A stretch of 64,000 bases of DNA from Rhizobium sp. FKY42 (GTDB taxonomy: Bacteria; Pseudomonadota; Alphaproteobacteria; Rhizobiales; Rhizobiaceae): the NCBI RefSeq assembly GCF_005222835.1, contig NZ_STGA01000029.1, forward strand, positions 806,001 through 870,000, given 5' to 3'. Position numbers and translations under genes: made by a program. This document shows positions 1 to 10,009 of this stretch, piece after piece. Below the pieces are notes generated by a model. It made no database searches. It saw nothing but the letters and a program-made list of their open reading frames with translations, and was not told where the DNA came from. The first letter of the stretch is position 1, and the number at the start of each line of letters is the position of its first letter.

Positions 1-627
1 ATTGACCGTGTGAACGGAGAGACCAAGCCGTTCGGCAATTTCTTCGCTGATCTGCCCATCTCCTGCAAGCTGAAGACAGGCCACTTCTCTTTCGCTCAGT
101 GATTCGGCAGGGATGGACCGCCGCTCGTCCATGGCGAGCAGATCCATCATGACGTGGCAACTGCGCACGTGCTGGTCAATGACAAGGTCGTTCGACAGGT
201 CCATTGCAGACCCGGCAAATGCGACATAACCATTGCCTATTGCGCCCAGCCGAACCGGGAAAGCGATCCCTTCGAAGGAAAGCTGCTGGCCATCCAGCAG
301 GACAGTGATACCCGAATCCTTGATCGACAGTCTGGTCTCGGCCTGCCCTCTGGACTTCCAGATCATCGGGAGAAGTGACAGCTCAATGTGATTCAGCAGG
401 CGGTCGCCATAGGCCTGCAAGAAGGCGCCGCAGTGCTCGGCCGCAGAAACGCCCCAGTTTTCCATTTCGCAAACCAGCTTGCGCTTGTTGGGCAGGCCGG
501 AGCCTGAAACGCGAAACACGGCAAAGTTCCGGGCATTCAGCGCCCGCTGCATGTTGATGAGCTTTGGGAATATATCCGAGCGGCTGGATACGCGCTGACC
601 GATTGTCAAGAGAACTCCCGTTTTCAT
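1..627 (-). CDS. visR: LuxR-type flagellar master regulator VisR (C-terminus cut by window edge)
   Basis: An open minus-strand frame starts at ATG 627 and runs off the window at base 1 (209 codons visible). The last visible residues form the first helices of a LuxR/GerE helix-turn-helix (LSEREVACLQLAGDG, then EEIAERLGLSVHTVN). The N-terminal ~170 residues look like an autoinducer-binding-type domain. In rhizobia VisN and VisR form a heteromeric activator at the top of the flagellar/chemotaxis hierarchy, upstream of Rem. It lies directly behind visN (34 bp gap) and both follow fliF, the order known in Sinorhizobium and Agrobacterium. Identity rests on this synteny plus the domain; the C-terminal HTH end is missing only because of the window boundary. 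Confidence 0.88.
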   Translation of the reverse strand, partial: MKTGVLLTIGQRVSSRSDIFPKLINMQRALNARNFAVFRVSGSGLPNKRKLVCEMENWGVSAAEHCGAFLQAYGDRLLNHIELSLLPMIWKSRGQAETRLSIKDSGITVLLDGQQLSFEGIAFPVRLGAIGNGYVAFAGSAMDLSNDLVIDQHVRSCHVMMDLLAMDERRSIPAESLSEREVACLQLAGDGQISEEIAERLGLSVHTVN

Positions 628-661
628 TCCGCAGAAAACTCACATGAGTTATCGATACTGC

Positions 662-1399
662 CTAAACCAGATTGTTGCGAACAGCGTAGGCGATCGCCTC
701 CGACCTGGTCTTGGTTGCCGTCTTGCGCATCACGCTTGTGATATAGTTATTGATCGTATTGCGGGAGATGCCGAGAATCACGGCAATCTCGTCGCTGGTC
801 TTGCCCTCGGCGATCCAGAAAAGGCATTCAAGTTCCCGGTCGGTCAATTCGAAGTCTCGCTCTGTCCGCACTTCTCGCGTGTCGCCAAGGCTCAAAACAT
901 AGGCCGCCAGCAGCCCCACCTCGCGTAGACGATCCTGCGAGAGGATAAGTCCTTCCGAAAACAGAAGCATGACCGAGAAGCGAGTTCGCCCGACGCAGAA
1001 GGTCAAAGAACAGTATTGCTGGCTGACATGATTTGGCAGGCTCAAATCATCCGGAAGAAGAGCGAATTGCGGCGTCAGCAGGCTCAGGCATTTTTCGATT
1101 TCGGTGGACCGTCCATAGCTGCGCGCGAGATCGCTGCCGATACGGCGCACCAGATCGAACGGCCAATTTGACGCGACGATGAAATCAAGTCCGTTTTCCT
1201 GAATAAGATCGTAGCGTGCCAGGAGGTAGTGAGAGGCACCGACATACTCCGTCAGTTGCGCCATGGCACTCTGGATCTGGCCAGATGAACCGCTGGCCGA
1301 AAGCTTGCTGAGAAATTGTTCACGGCCAGAGGTTGTGGAGGCCAGCACTTCGGGCTGCACCATGTTACCCGCAAACTGTTCCGGGGCTCGCAACTCCAT
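662..1399 (-). CDS. visN: LuxR-type flagellar master regulator VisN
   Basis: 245 residues. Residues ~30-160 resemble an autoinducer-binding domain and the C-terminus is a clear LuxR HTH (LTDRELECLFWIAEGKTSDE, then AVILGISRNTINNY). The start at 1399 has AAGGAG nine bases upstream. VisN acts with VisR as the class I activator of motility genes in rhizobia. No acyl-homoserine lactone synthase gene is nearby, so any ligand is unknown. visN and visR look like independent ancient paralogues: same architecture, low obvious identity outside the HTH. Gene assignment follows from the order fliF-visN-visR. Confidence 0.9.
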   Translation of the reverse strand: MELRAPEQFAGNMVQPEVLASTTSGREQFLSKLSASGSSGQIQSAMAQLTEYVGASHYLLARYDLIQENGLDFIVASNWPFDLVRRIGSDLARSYGRSTEIEKCLSLLTPQFALLPDDLSLPNHVSQQYCSLTFCVGRTRFSVMLLFSEGLILSQDRLREVGLLAAYVLSLGDTREVRTERDFELTDRELECLFWIAEGKTSDEIAVILGISRNTINNYITSVMRKTATKTRSEAIAYAVRNNLV

Positions 1400-1759
1400 T
1401 CCGCCTTTCTCCTTCCGGCGAGATCATCTCTCCGGTCAACAGTGGTCGATCAGTCGTCGGTCAGGGCGAACTCCTCTTCCGTTCCCGCATCGGCACGTCG
1501 AATCATCTCCATTGTAGGCGGGGATCGTAGAATTGCCATAACCTTGAGCACATTTTCGAATTCCCTTTCTCTTATACACACAAGCCGGGCCGCCTGCCAA
1601 AAACATATTGTGACCTCGGAAATATGGAACACGGCGTTGAGCCAATGTCTTACAACCAGGATTGCAGGATAAACGCCTTCCTGATTGGAGGGTACAAACG
1701 CAAAAAGGGCCGACATTTTGCCGCCCCTCTCGCGTTTTGGTTTATGTGTCTTTCCTTTA
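1400..1759. other. Intergenic region between fliF and visN
   Basis: 360 bases without a convincing gene. It holds a terminator-like hairpin just past fliF (see 1702-1727) and must contain the promoter of visN, for which I see no strong consensus. Small ORFs here are out-of-phase and lack a ribosome binding site. Confidence 0.6.
1702..1727 (-). terminator. Probable rho-independent terminator after fliF
   Basis: On the minus strand a GC-rich imperfect hairpin (GGGC arm at 1726-1723, GCCC arm at 1710-1707, with further weak internal pairing) is followed by a run of five T (1706-1702). It sits 33 bases past the fliF stop and would separate the che/fliF transcript from visN-visR. The stem is imperfect, hence moderate confidence. 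Confidence 0.5.
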
Positions 1760-3454
1760 TCAGGCGGCGCGATCCACAGCCCATTTGCGCAGGATCTTGG
1801 CAGCGCGCTCTTCGCTGATTTCCACCATGCGAGCCAGACGCTTTTCAGGGCCTTCCTTGACGCGCCGATTGAAGCCGCCATTCGGGTCGTCTTCGGCGCC
1901 AAACAGGTCGTTCGAGCTGTCGAACCCGAAGTCCGAACCGAAGTCGGCTCCGAAGCCTTCCGCAAGGGCGGGGTTGGCGCCGGCAGGTGAGAAGTCCGGC
2001 AGCTCCAGTCCGGCAGCCTCGCCAGCTGTCTCAGTGCTGACAGCCGTGCCGGCGACGCTGCGGACGACGGGGCGCAGGCCGAACCAGACGACCAGGAAGG
2101 CGACCAGGACGAAAGCCGCGGAGTTGATGATGCCGCCCATGTTGCGCGTCAGCATTTCGCCGAAGCCCGGACCATTTGCAGCAGACTGGTCAAGCAACTG
2201 GTTTTCGAGGAAATCCATTGCCGTGACTGTTACGACGTCGCCGCGATCTGTACTGATCCCGGCAGCCGTGGAAACGATCTGCTTCATCTTTTCCAGATAG
2301 GCATCGATCTTCTGCTGGTCGACCGGCTCGCCAACCATCTGCGCAATGCGGCCACGATTGACAACGACCGCGATGGAAAGCTTTTCGAGGCGATAACCAT
2401 TCCTTGTCGTTGCCGTCGTCTTCGAATTGATTTCGTAGTTGGTCTGCTCTTCCTTCTTGTCCGACTGGTCGGACGATTCTGGGCCACCGGCACCGCCAGC
2501 CTGCGGCGCGGCTTGCGGAATGTTCTGCTCAACAGTTGTCGCAGAGTCGGATTGCTTCTGCTGGGACTTCTGCGCTTCTTTCGTGATCTTCACCGAGCGT
2601 TCGACACGCGATTCAGGGTCGAACACGGTTTCCTGGATCTGCTGTGTATCGGTGTTCAGCACCACAGTTGCACTGGAACGGAAATTATCCATGCCGAGGA
2701 AGGGCGCGAGTGCCTTGTCGATATTGCTTTCGAGTTCCTGCTGGACCGACTGGACGGCATTCATAGAGCGCGACAGGCTGCTATTGCCGCTTTCATCGCC
2801 GGAGGCCAGCAACTGGCCAGTCGAATCGAGAATTGTCACGTCGTCGACCTCAAGCCCGGGAACGGCAGAAGCGACAAGATGGCGGATGGATGAAGCCGCC
2901 TTGCGACCAGCTTCCGTCGAGGCGCGGATCATGACGGAGGCCGTCGGCTTTTGACCGGCGCGGCGAAAGTTGCCGACATCGGGCATGACGATGTGCACAC
3001 GTGCGGCTGCAACGCCACTGATCTGCTGGATCGAGCGAGCGATTTCACCTTCCAGCGCCCTCACTCGCGTGACTTCCTGCATGAAGGAGGTCAGGCCGAG
3101 CGAGCCAACCTTGTCGAACAGTTCGTAGCCGGCATTACTGCTGTTTGGCAGCCCTCGCTCGGCAAGCAGAAGACGCGCACGGCTGGTCATACCAACCGGT
3201 ACCTGTATGCTTGAACCGTCCTGGCCGACTGCAAAGTTGATACCTGCTTCGGCCAGCGCAACGCTGACTTTGTTCAGGTCTGCCTGTTCCAGTCCCACAT
3301 AGAGTGTTTCGAAGGCCGGTTTGTTCACATAGAGGGCGGCAGCGATGACAATCGCCATGGATACAAGGCCAACCCCTGCCAAAGTCAGCAGTTTGGTTTG
3401 GCCTAACGACCCGAAATTCTTCATTATTTGATTAAATTGAGCTAACAGATTCAT
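1760..3454 (-). CDS. fliF: Flagellar MS-ring protein FliF
   Basis: 564 residues, the normal FliF length. A membrane segment lies at about residues 19-45 (LTLAGVGLVSMAIVIAAALY) followed by the YscJ/FliF ring-building region (ALEGEIARSIQQISGVAAAR, VHIVMPD). A second membrane segment lies at about 445-465 (SAAFVLVAFLVVWFGL), then an acidic cytoplasmic C-terminal tail that in the family docks FliG. FliF forms the inner-membrane MS ring on which rotor and export apparatus assemble. It closes the che operon, 116 bases behind cheT, coupling motor base-plate expression with chemotaxis. Start chosen at ATG 3454, directly before the typical MNLLAQ opening. Confidence 0.97.
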   Translation of the reverse strand: MNLLAQFNQIMKNFGSLGQTKLLTLAGVGLVSMAIVIAAALYVNKPAFETLYVGLEQADLNKVSVALAEAGINFAVGQDGSSIQVPVGMTSRARLLLAERGLPNSSNAGYELFDKVGSLGLTSFMQEVTRVRALEGEIARSIQQISGVAAARVHIVMPDVGNFRRAGQKPTASVMIRASTEAGRKAASSIRHLVASAVPGLEVDDVTILDSTGQLLASGDESGNSSLSRSMNAVQSVQQELESNIDKALAPFLGMDNFRSSATVVLNTDTQQIQETVFDPESRVERSVKITKEAQKSQQKQSDSATTVEQNIPQAAPQAGGAGGPESSDQSDKKEEQTNYEINSKTTATTRNGYRLEKLSIAVVVNRGRIAQMVGEPVDQQKIDAYLEKMKQIVSTAAGISTDRGDVVTVTAMDFLENQLLDQSAANGPGFGEMLTRNMGGIINSAAFVLVAFLVVWFGLRPVVRSVAGTAVSTETAGEAAGLELPDFSPAGANPALAEGFGADFGSDFGFDSSNDLFGAEDDPNGGFNRRVKEGPEKRLARMVEISEERAAKILRKWAVDRAA

Positions 3455-3570
3455 TCTGTTCCCGCACCGTCTAATAGGTCATGTAGGCCTTTGCCCTCAC
3501 ACAACCTACGCGGCGAAGCTTGTGCGAGCGTTTCGCAAAGCCCCATCGAGACGGTGGAGACAGTTATAAA

Positions 3571-3960
3571 TTAGAAGAAATCAAAATCTCCTGCTGCCTT
3601 GGAAAGAGGCTGTGAATGGCCATGACGCATGCCGCTGCTCAACGCCTTGTGCATTTCTGCCAGCTTGACGAGACTCAGGGCGGTTGTGAGGTCGACTGTC
3701 CAGTTGTCCGGAATATCCGCTGTGATGGTATCTATGAACTCTGCAAGCCCTCGTGTTTTCTGAACGGCCAGATCAATCCCCTGCATCACCTTCATGCTAT
3801 CTGGTGATTGCAGAACGGACGCACCGCCAAGCTCAAGCAGTTGCGGTTCGATGCGTTCAATAAGGTAGGCCACGTCGTGCAACTCGGTCACGACGCGCAT
3901 CAGAACGTCCGGGAGCTTTTCGTCCTCGGAGAGCGATGGCTGAACATGCAAATCGGTCAT
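3571..3960 (-). CDS. cheT: Chemotaxis protein CheT, candidate CheZ-like CheY-P phosphatase
   Basis: 129 residues, predicted largely helical. It contains D63-L-A-V-Q67, matching the DxxxQ signature whose Gln activates water in CheZ. It is the last che gene before fliF, 11 bases after cheD. In Sinorhizobium the gene in this position is cheT, reported to act in signal termination and adaptation. The motif reading is mine from the sequence; phosphatase activity here is inference. The protein is shorter than CheZ (about 210 residues), so it would represent a compact four-helix-type phosphatase. Confidence 0.8.
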   Translation of the reverse strand: MTDLHVQPSLSEDEKLPDVLMRVVTELHDVAYLIERIEPQLLELGGASVLQSPDSMKVMQGIDLAVQKTRGLAEFIDTITADIPDNWTVDLTTALSLVKLAEMHKALSSGMRHGHSQPLSKAAGDFDFF

Positions 3961-3971
3961 TGCTTCTCCGA

Positions 3972-4526
3972 TCAGAAGAATTCGATTGAACTTTCCACTG
4001 GCTTTGCAGGACGCGCAGGGCGCTGTTCCTGGGCCACGGTTTTCTGTGTTTCCGCGCCGGTCAGAGGGTAGGTTCGAGCGCGACCGCTCACGGGCCAGTA
4101 TTCGAGCTTGCGCCCGAATTCACCGCCTGTAGACGATCCCACGATCGCTATGCCTTCATCGCGCAGGAATTGTGTGGCGAAGGTCGCGTTCTGCTCTCCG
4201 ACATTGGAGAAGCTCGCGATGGTCTTGGCACCACCAAAGATCTTGGCTTCCAGTCTGTCACGCCGCCCGCCGCGCTTCAGGATGCCGTTGATCAACAATT
4301 CCATCAAATGAACGCCGTAGCGAGACATATCCCCCCCTGACATGCCTCCCGGACCGTTTCCGGGAAGAAGAAAGTGATTCATCCCCCCTACTCCGGCCAC
4401 GGGGTCCCTGAGGCACGCAGCCACGCAAGAACCCAGGATCGTCGTAATTACGGCGTTGGGATCATCCGTCACTTTAAATTCGCCTTGGATGATATTCATC
4501 CGCTTGGCTGCGGCCAGTTCGTTCAT
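3972..4526 (-). CDS. cheD: Chemoreceptor glutamine deamidase CheD
   Basis: 184 residues. The catalytic triad spacing of CheD is present: T28, C34 (in [12 protein letters not shown]) and H51 ([10 protein letters not shown]). CheD deamidates Gln residues in methyl-accepting chemotaxis receptors and can interact with CheY-P or CheC-type phosphatases. The start overlaps the end of cheY2 by four bases (ATGA), indicating translational coupling. Confidence 0.96.
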   Translation of the reverse strand: MNELAAAKRMNIIQGEFKVTDDPNAVITTILGSCVAACLRDPVAGVGGMNHFLLPGNGPGGMSGGDMSRYGVHLMELLINGILKRGGRRDRLEAKIFGGAKTIASFSNVGEQNATFATQFLRDEGIAIVGSSTGGEFGRKLEYWPVSGRARTYPLTGAETQKTVAQEQRPARPAKPVESSIEFF

Positions 4527-4912
4527 TTAAGAGCTCCGAATACTGCCTCGATGGCAGCTTTCATTTTTTCGATGGTAAATGGCTTTGCGAGTACGTTATT
4601 GGCACCCAGTTGGGCTGCTTTCTGCACCAGCGCGCGGTCGCCCTGCGCCGTCAGAATAATGAATGCCGCCTTCTTGGTATTAGGATTGGTCCGTACGGCC
4701 TGCAGCAAACCCAGACCATCCATCTTCGGCATGTTGAAATCCGAGATGACGAGATGGTGAGGCTGCTCGGACATGATCTTCATGCCTTGCTCGCCATCGC
4801 CGGCCGCAGTGATCTGCTTGAAGCCAAGCTGTGTCAGGGCGTCGCTGAGAAGCAAACGGCTCGTTACCTGATCATCGACGATCAGAACTTTGATTTTTTC
4901 AGCGAGAGACAT
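4523..4912 (-). CDS. cheY2: Chemotaxis response regulator CheY2
   Basis: 129 residues, a stand-alone receiver domain with acidic pair D13/D14 (IVDDQ), phospho-acceptor D58 (VISDFNMP), a Thr in IILTAQG and a Lys in LAKPF. In the two-CheY rhizobial scheme the regulator between cheB and cheD is CheY2, which binds the motor and slows rotation, while CheY1 drains phosphate. Its start codon directly abuts the cheB stop (no gap). Confidence 0.95.
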   Translation of the reverse strand: MSLAEKIKVLIVDDQVTSRLLLSDALTQLGFKQITAAGDGEQGMKIMSEQPHHLVISDFNMPKMDGLGLLQAVRTNPNTKKAAFIILTAQGDRALVQKAAQLGANNVLAKPFTIEKMKAAIEAVFGALK

Positions 4913-5953
4913 TTATTCGGTACCTTCTTTTCGGGCAGCAGTTAATTTCAAGATTTCCTCACCGATAGCGCCGAGCGGCAATTGCTGCTCGACGGCACCG
5001 ATGTCGTTCGCAACACGAGGCATGCCGTAAACGACACAGGTTCTCTCGTTCTGCCCAAGAGTGCGTGCGCCAGCATTGCGCATCTTGAGCAGGCCGGAAG
5101 CTCCATCCCTTCCCATTCCGGTAAGGATGACTCCCACGGCATTGCGTCCCGCCAGTTCAGCTACCGAATCGAAGAGAACGTCGACCGATGGCCTGTGGCC
5201 ATTGACCGGTTCGCGCTCGACAAGACGACAGCTCGGGGCTGACGGATTGACGACCTGCAGATGCCGGTCGCCACCGGGCGCCAGATAGATCTTGCCGATC
5301 TCCAATCTGGCACCGTCGGTCGCTTCCTGCACAACAGGGGCGCAGATACGATTAAGCCGTTCTGCAAAACTTTTGGTAAACGTCGGCGGCATATGCTGCG
5401 TTATTACCGTCGGCGGGCAATTTTGAGGGAATTTTTGCAGGACCGTAATCAGCGCTTCGACCCCACCGGTCGACGAACCGATAGCGACGATTTTGCGCCC
5501 GACGCGATAATCCACCGTCGGAGCGACCGGCATTTCGGCCGCTGCACGAGCACGCCCGCGGTTAGAACGGGCGGCTGCTTTGACCTTCTCGGCAAGATCA
5601 CCGAATGGGCGTACATCTCCCGGAATCGGCTTGCCGACGCAATCGAAGGCTCCAATTTCCAGCGCCGCCAGCGTCGCATTCGCACCCTGATGCGTCATGG
5701 TCGAGACCATGATCACAGGCATAGGGCGCAGACGCATTATCTTTTCGAGGAACTCCAGCCCATTCATGTTGGGCATCTCGATATCCAGCGTCACGACATC
5801 CGGATTGAGCTGCTTGATCGCAGCCCGTGCTTCATGCGCATCACCAGCCTGCCCGATGACGCTTACGTCCGGGTCCTTATTCAGCACAGCCGTGATGAGA
5901 CCGCGCATCGTGGGACTATCGTCAACGACAAGAACTCGTGCTGGCATGCTCAT
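4913..5953 (-). CDS. cheB: Protein-glutamate methylesterase / glutamine deamidase CheB
   Basis: 346 residues: N-terminal receiver (D11/D12, phospho-acceptor D57 in TLDIEMP), linker around residues 125-155, then the methylesterase domain with its Ser motif (AIGSSTGG) and catalytic His (VITQHMPP). CheB removes methyl groups from receptors after phosphorylation by CheA, opposing CheR. Start overlaps the end of cheR by four bases (ATGA). Confidence 0.97.
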   Translation of the reverse strand: MSMPARVLVVDDSPTMRGLITAVLNKDPDVSVIGQAGDAHEARAAIKQLNPDVVTLDIEMPNMNGLEFLEKIMRLRPMPVIMVSTMTHQGANATLAALEIGAFDCVGKPIPGDVRPFGDLAEKVKAAARSNRGRARAAAEMPVAPTVDYRVGRKIVAIGSSTGGVEALITVLQKFPQNCPPTVITQHMPPTFTKSFAERLNRICAPVVQEATDGARLEIGKIYLAPGGDRHLQVVNPSAPSCRLVEREPVNGHRPSVDVLFDSVAELAGRNAVGVILTGMGRDGASGLLKMRNAGARTLGQNERTCVVYGMPRVANDIGAVEQQLPLGAIGEEILKLTAARKEGTE

Positions 5954-6858
5954 CCTTTCCTCCCCCCACTTTTGCCAGTGTAGCGGTAGGTGGTTATTCC
6001 AATGTTATCGAAGAGATTTTTTGCATCCCCCGTCACGCGCTCGGAATGTCCGATGTAGAGATGTCCGCCGACCGGCAGGAGTTCGGAGAAGCGGGACCAG
6101 ATCTTCATCTGGGTTGGCTCATCGAAATAGATGACGACGTTCCGGCAAAAGATCACATCGAACTGACCCTTGAATGGCCACTGCGCCATCAGGTTCAATT
6201 CGTTGTAAGTGATGAGCTTCTTGACCTTGTCGTCGATCTGGAATTTGCGTCGACCATCAATCGTGACCTCACGGAAATACTGCTTGCGCATGGCAGGCGT
6301 AACCGTTTCCAGCGAATTCTCGTCATAGGCCCCAGTCCGGGCCAAAGCGAGAATCTTCGGGTCGATATCGGTTGCCAGAATTCGAAAATCGTAATCGACC
6401 GCATTCGGCAAGAGAGACATGACCGTCAACGCGATTGAATACGGTTCTTGGCCATCGGAAGACGCTGCCGACCAGATCCGAACGCGGCCACCGCTTTTCG
6501 CGCGGGCGATGAGACCCGGAAGCACCTCATCACGCAGATGCTCGAAATGATGGTTTTCCCTGAAGAAGCGGGTGAAGTTGGTCGTCAGATGCGAGAGCAT
6601 TTCACGCCGGACCGGGGCTCCCTCCGGCGAAGCGACGAGAGCGCAATATTCCGGAAACCCGCTGAGGCCAAGACTCCGGATATGCTTGGACAGACGCGAG
6701 TAGACGAGCGAAGCCTTCGTGTCGTTCAAGAATATTCCAGCATCTGCGTAAATCATGGCCGCGATTTCGGACAAGTCGCGGCGTGTCAGCGGATATTCTC
6801 CGCTTGCCAGAACTTCATCCGGCGATTGCCGGCTATCGCTGAGACCAGTGGCTCTCAT
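5950..6858 (-). CDS. cheR: Chemotaxis protein methyltransferase CheR
   Basis: 302 residues with the CheR N-terminal helical domain ([17 protein letters not shown]) and SAM-dependent methyltransferase domain ([20 protein letters not shown]; later [26 protein letters not shown]). It methylates receptor glutamates using SAM, the adaptation step opposing CheB. Start overlaps the cheW stop by four bases. Confidence 0.97.
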   Translation of the reverse strand: MRATGLSDSRQSPDEVLASGEYPLTRRDLSEIAAMIYADAGIFLNDTKASLVYSRLSKHIRSLGLSGFPEYCALVASPEGAPVRREMLSHLTTNFTRFFRENHHFEHLRDEVLPGLIARAKSGGRVRIWSAASSDGQEPYSIALTVMSLLPNAVDYDFRILATDIDPKILALARTGAYDENSLETVTPAMRKQYFREVTIDGRRKFQIDDKVKKLITYNELNLMAQWPFKGQFDVIFCRNVVIYFDEPTQMKIWSRFSELLPVGGHLYIGHSERVTGDAKNLFDNIGITTYRYTGKSGGRKG

Positions 6859-7322
6859 GCAGCTTCGCTTTCAGTATCGGGGAAAAGGGCATCGAGTTCG
6901 ATGAGACAGATCATGCGTTTGTCGATCGCCAGGATGCCTCTGGCATACTGTTTTTCGAGATCGGACGAGACTTCAGGCACAGGTTGGATGTTTTCATCCG
7001 TTACCGTCAGGATGTCCGACACCGCCTCGACCAGCATGCCCACCACGCGGCTTTTCACCTGGGCGACAATGATGACATGGCGGGGGGTCGGCTCTGCCCT
7101 GCGCATGCCCAGTCGCGCCGACAGATCGACGATCGGCAAGACAGCGCCACGCAGATTGATGACACCCATGACGTAGGATGGGGAATGAGGAAGGGACGTT
7201 GCTTTCGTCCATCCGCGGATTTCCCGTACCGACATTATATTGACGCAAAATTCCTGATCGCCGATACGGAAAGCGATCAGCTCCCGGCTACCTTGAGCAA
7301 GATTTTTCACGGCGTACGACAT
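6855..7322 (-). CDS. cheW: Chemotaxis coupling protein CheW (operon copy)
   Basis: 155 residues, a single CheW-like SH3 fold: ELIAFRIGDQEFCVN, SVREIRGW, then VMGVINLRGAVLPIVDL and VVGMLVEAVSDIL. CheW bridges receptors and CheA P5 in the array. It lies between cheA (4 bp gap) and cheR (4 bp overlap). A paralogue of similar length lies at 27934-28404. Confidence 0.97.
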   Translation of the reverse strand: MSYAVKNLAQGSRELIAFRIGDQEFCVNIMSVREIRGWTKATSLPHSPSYVMGVINLRGAVLPIVDLSARLGMRRAEPTPRHVIIVAQVKSRVVGMLVEAVSDILTVTDENIQPVPEVSSDLEKQYARGILAIDKRMICLIELDALFPDTESEAA

Positions 7323-7326
7323 ATAC

Positions 7327-9627
7327 TTAACCCGTTGCTGCCAAAGACATATCAGACTTCAGGGCACCATCGCCGCGCAGCGACTGGCCGCGGGAAGCCG
7401 CCACCACTGCATCAACATCGAGAATGAGCGCCACGCGTCCGTCACCCAGAATGGTGGCAGCGGCGATGCCAGGAACATGCGTGTAGTTTGCTTCGAGCGA
7501 CTTGATGACGACCTGACGCTGACCCTGGATTGCATCCACCATCAGTGCGCGCTGGCCGCCGCCTTCGGATTCGACCAGCAGAGCCACACCCTCGACAGGA
7601 TTTGCCTGTATCGAGCGGAAGTTCAGGATCCGGCCCACATCCACCAGTGGGCAGAAGGAGTTGCGGATGGAGATCAGTCGCTGGTTCGCTCCGAATGAAT
7701 GGATCGCTGCGGCTTCTGGCTGAAGGGTTTCGACAATCGCCGTCAGCGGAACGACGAGCGTCTGTCCGGCCACGGTGACGACCATGCCGTCCAGGACGGC
7801 GAGCGTCAGCGGCAAGCTCATGGTAAAGGTCGAACCTTGACCTGGTCGTGAGCTGATGGAAATGCGCCCACCGAGAGCCTGAATGGACCGCTTGACGACG
7901 TCCATACCGACGCCACGGCCGGAAATGTCTGAGATCTTGTCGGCGGTCGAGAAGCCGGGCATGAAAATCAGGTTGTCGATTTCTTCGTCGGTCAGATTGG
8001 CATCTGCCGGAATGAGATCGTTGTCGATCGCCTTCTGACGAACACGTTCGCGGTTGATGCCCGCGCCATCGTCCTGAAGTTCGATCAGAATGCGGCCAGA
8101 GCGGTGCTTTGCAGTCAGCTTGACTGTACCTTCCGGGTTCTTGCCAGCAGCCTCACGCTTTTCAGGCGTCTCGATACCATGGTCGACCGCGTTACGGATC
8201 ATGTGTGTCAGCGGCTCGGCCAGCTTGTCGATAACGGTCTTGTCAACTTCGGTGTTTTCACCTTCAGTAACGAGGCGGATCGACTTTCCGACCATGTCGG
8301 CGACTTCGCGGACGATACGGGACATGCGCTGGAAGACAGGCTTCACCGGCTGCGCGCGGATCGCCATCACCGAGTCCTGGATCTCGCGGGTGAGCTGCTG
8401 AAGCTCTTCCAGTCCCATATTGATGGACGACGTGCCCGTCGTATCATTTTCTATGACGCTCTGTGAAAGCATGGCCTGGTTGATGACAAGCTCACCTACC
8501 AGGTTGATCAGACGGTCGACGCGGTCCAAATCCACACGGATGGTCTGGCCAGCGCCGGCCGCAGCATTAGCAGCGTTGGCGCTTGCGGCAGCAGCAGCGG
8601 CAGCGGCTGCCGACTGGCTTTCCTTCTTTTCCACTCTGGCAGCCGCGGCAGCCATCTTGCTGACGTTACTTGCGGCTTCTGCGGCCGCAACGGCGGCAGC
8701 CTGTTCAGCAGAATGGTTTTCGACGGCAGGCTCATCATCAACGCTGTCGTCGTTGAGAAAATCGAGATCGAACGGTACCGGGATCATCGGCAACTCTTCG
8801 TCCGTGCTTTCGGCAAGCTTGACGTCGAGGTCGCAATCCCACTCCGCGAATTCGAAGACGGAGCGGATATCCTGCTCGGATTTCGTCGTCTTTACGTTGA
8901 TGGTCCAGCTGAAATAGGCCGCCTCTGGATCCATCTTCTCGAAGGCGGGCAGACTATCGATATCGCAATTGATGCTCATCTCGCCAACGCGGGAGAGATC
9001 ACGCAGGAGCAGAGCTGCCTCGTTGCCCTTGCTGTACAACTCGCGCCGAGGCTTGAAGACGACTTCGAAGGAGGACGGCTCGATTGTCGCTTCTTCATCG
9101 CCGAATTCATCGAACGTGAAGGGGATTGGCTGGAAGCCGCTGTCATCTGTCGGTGCGGGCGCGGGGGCTGGGGCCACTGCTACCGGAGCAGGGGCAGGTT
9201 TTGCCGGTGGCTTGGGTGCTTCCGAAGCGCCACCACTTGGCAGTTCGCCGCGGGCCAAGGCTTCGAGTTCCTTCACAAGACCCCTGCTTCGTCCCTCGTC
9301 CACGCCGCCGCCATCGCGGGCGGCGGTTACAAGGTCTGCCAGCACGTCTGCTGACTTCAGCATGACTTTCAGAACATCCTGCGAAGGTTCGAGCTTGTTC
9401 GAGCGAACGCAATCGAGCGTCGTTTCAAACACGTGTGCGAACGAAACCAGGTCATCAAGGCCAAACGCGCCTGCACCACCCTTGATCGAGTGAACCGCGC
9501 GGAAGACGGCATTTACCGTTTCCGGGTCTCGGTCGCCATCATTCAGCTTGAGAAGACCAGATTCCAGTTCGGCGAGCTGCTCCTCGCACTCCTGGAAGAA
9601 GATCTCTTTGATTTCGTTCATATCCAT
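7327..9627 (-). CDS. cheA: Chemotaxis histidine kinase CheA
   Basis: 766 residues. P1 phosphotransfer domain with H46 (VFRAVHSIKGGAGAFG), a proline/alanine linker (~140-170), a P2-like response-regulator-binding region (~200-300), an unusually alanine-rich linker (~320-365), P3 dimerisation, P4 ATPase (HMIRNAVDHGIE N-box; GRGVGMDVVK) and C-terminal CheW-like P5. It phosphorylates CheY1, CheY2 and CheB. Start at ATG 9627 (MDMNEIKEIF); the second Met is two codons later and equally possible. Confidence 0.98.
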   Translation of the reverse strand: MDMNEIKEIFFQECEEQLAELESGLLKLNDGDRDPETVNAVFRAVHSIKGGAGAFGLDDLVSFAHVFETTLDCVRSNKLEPSQDVLKVMLKSADVLADLVTAARDGGGVDEGRSRGLVKELEALARGELPSGGASEAPKPPAKPAPAPVAVAPAPAPAPTDDSGFQPIPFTFDEFGDEEATIEPSSFEVVFKPRRELYSKGNEAALLLRDLSRVGEMSINCDIDSLPAFEKMDPEAAYFSWTINVKTTKSEQDIRSVFEFAEWDCDLDVKLAESTDEELPMIPVPFDLDFLNDDSVDDEPAVENHSAEQAAAVAAAEAASNVSKMAAAAARVEKKESQSAAAAAAAAASANAANAAAGAGQTIRVDLDRVDRLINLVGELVINQAMLSQSVIENDTTGTSSINMGLEELQQLTREIQDSVMAIRAQPVKPVFQRMSRIVREVADMVGKSIRLVTEGENTEVDKTVIDKLAEPLTHMIRNAVDHGIETPEKREAAGKNPEGTVKLTAKHRSGRILIELQDDGAGINRERVRQKAIDNDLIPADANLTDEEIDNLIFMPGFSTADKISDISGRGVGMDVVKRSIQALGGRISISSRPGQGSTFTMSLPLTLAVLDGMVVTVAGQTLVVPLTAIVETLQPEAAAIHSFGANQRLISIRNSFCPLVDVGRILNFRSIQANPVEGVALLVESEGGGQRALMVDAIQGQRQVVIKSLEANYTHVPGIAAATILGDGRVALILDVDAVVAASRGQSLRGDGALKSDMSLAATG

Positions 9628-9643
9628 CGCAGGAATTCCCGGT

Positions 9644-10009
9644 TCAGGCGGTTACACGCTCGATCGCATCAATCAATTTCGCGGGATCAAAAGGCTTGAC
9701 GATCCAGCCGGTCGCTCCGGCCTGTCGTGCACGGTTCTTCTTTTCCGCGTCACTTTCCGTGGTCAGCACCAGGATCGGCACCGCACGATAACGTTCGTTG
9801 CGACGCACACCCTCGATGAAGCCAAAGCCATCCAGACGGGGCATGTTAATATCGGTGACGATGACGTCCGGATTGCATTCTTCGAGAACTTCAAGACCTT
9901 CCACACCGTCTTCAGCCTGAATGGTTTCGAAGCCCGCATTGTTCAGAGTCACCAGAAGCATGTTCCGGATCGTCCGCGAGTCATCCACGGTAAGTACTTT
10001 CTTCTTCAC
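9644..10009 (-). CDS. cheY1: Chemotaxis response regulator CheY1 (phosphate-sink type)
   Basis: 121 residues, single receiver: acidic pair in TVDDSRT, phospho-acceptor in VIVTDINMPRLDG, and WIVKPFDP. By position (between cheS and cheA) it is CheY1. In Sinorhizobium CheY1 does not drive the motor but accepts phosphate back from CheA/CheY2-P. Start overlaps the end of cheS (ATGA). Confidence 0.95.
   Translation of the reverse strand: MKKKVLTVDDSRTIRNMLLVTLNNAGFETIQAEDGVEGLEVLEECNPDVIVTDINMPRLDGFGFIEGVRRNERYRAVPILVLTTESDAEKKNRARQAGATGWIVKPFDPAKLIDAIERVTA

Noticed and set aside
383..643. 86-codon minus-strand frame at the window start
   Set aside because: Out of frame with the visR coding sequence, which is the frame open through base 1 and encodes the LuxR HTH.
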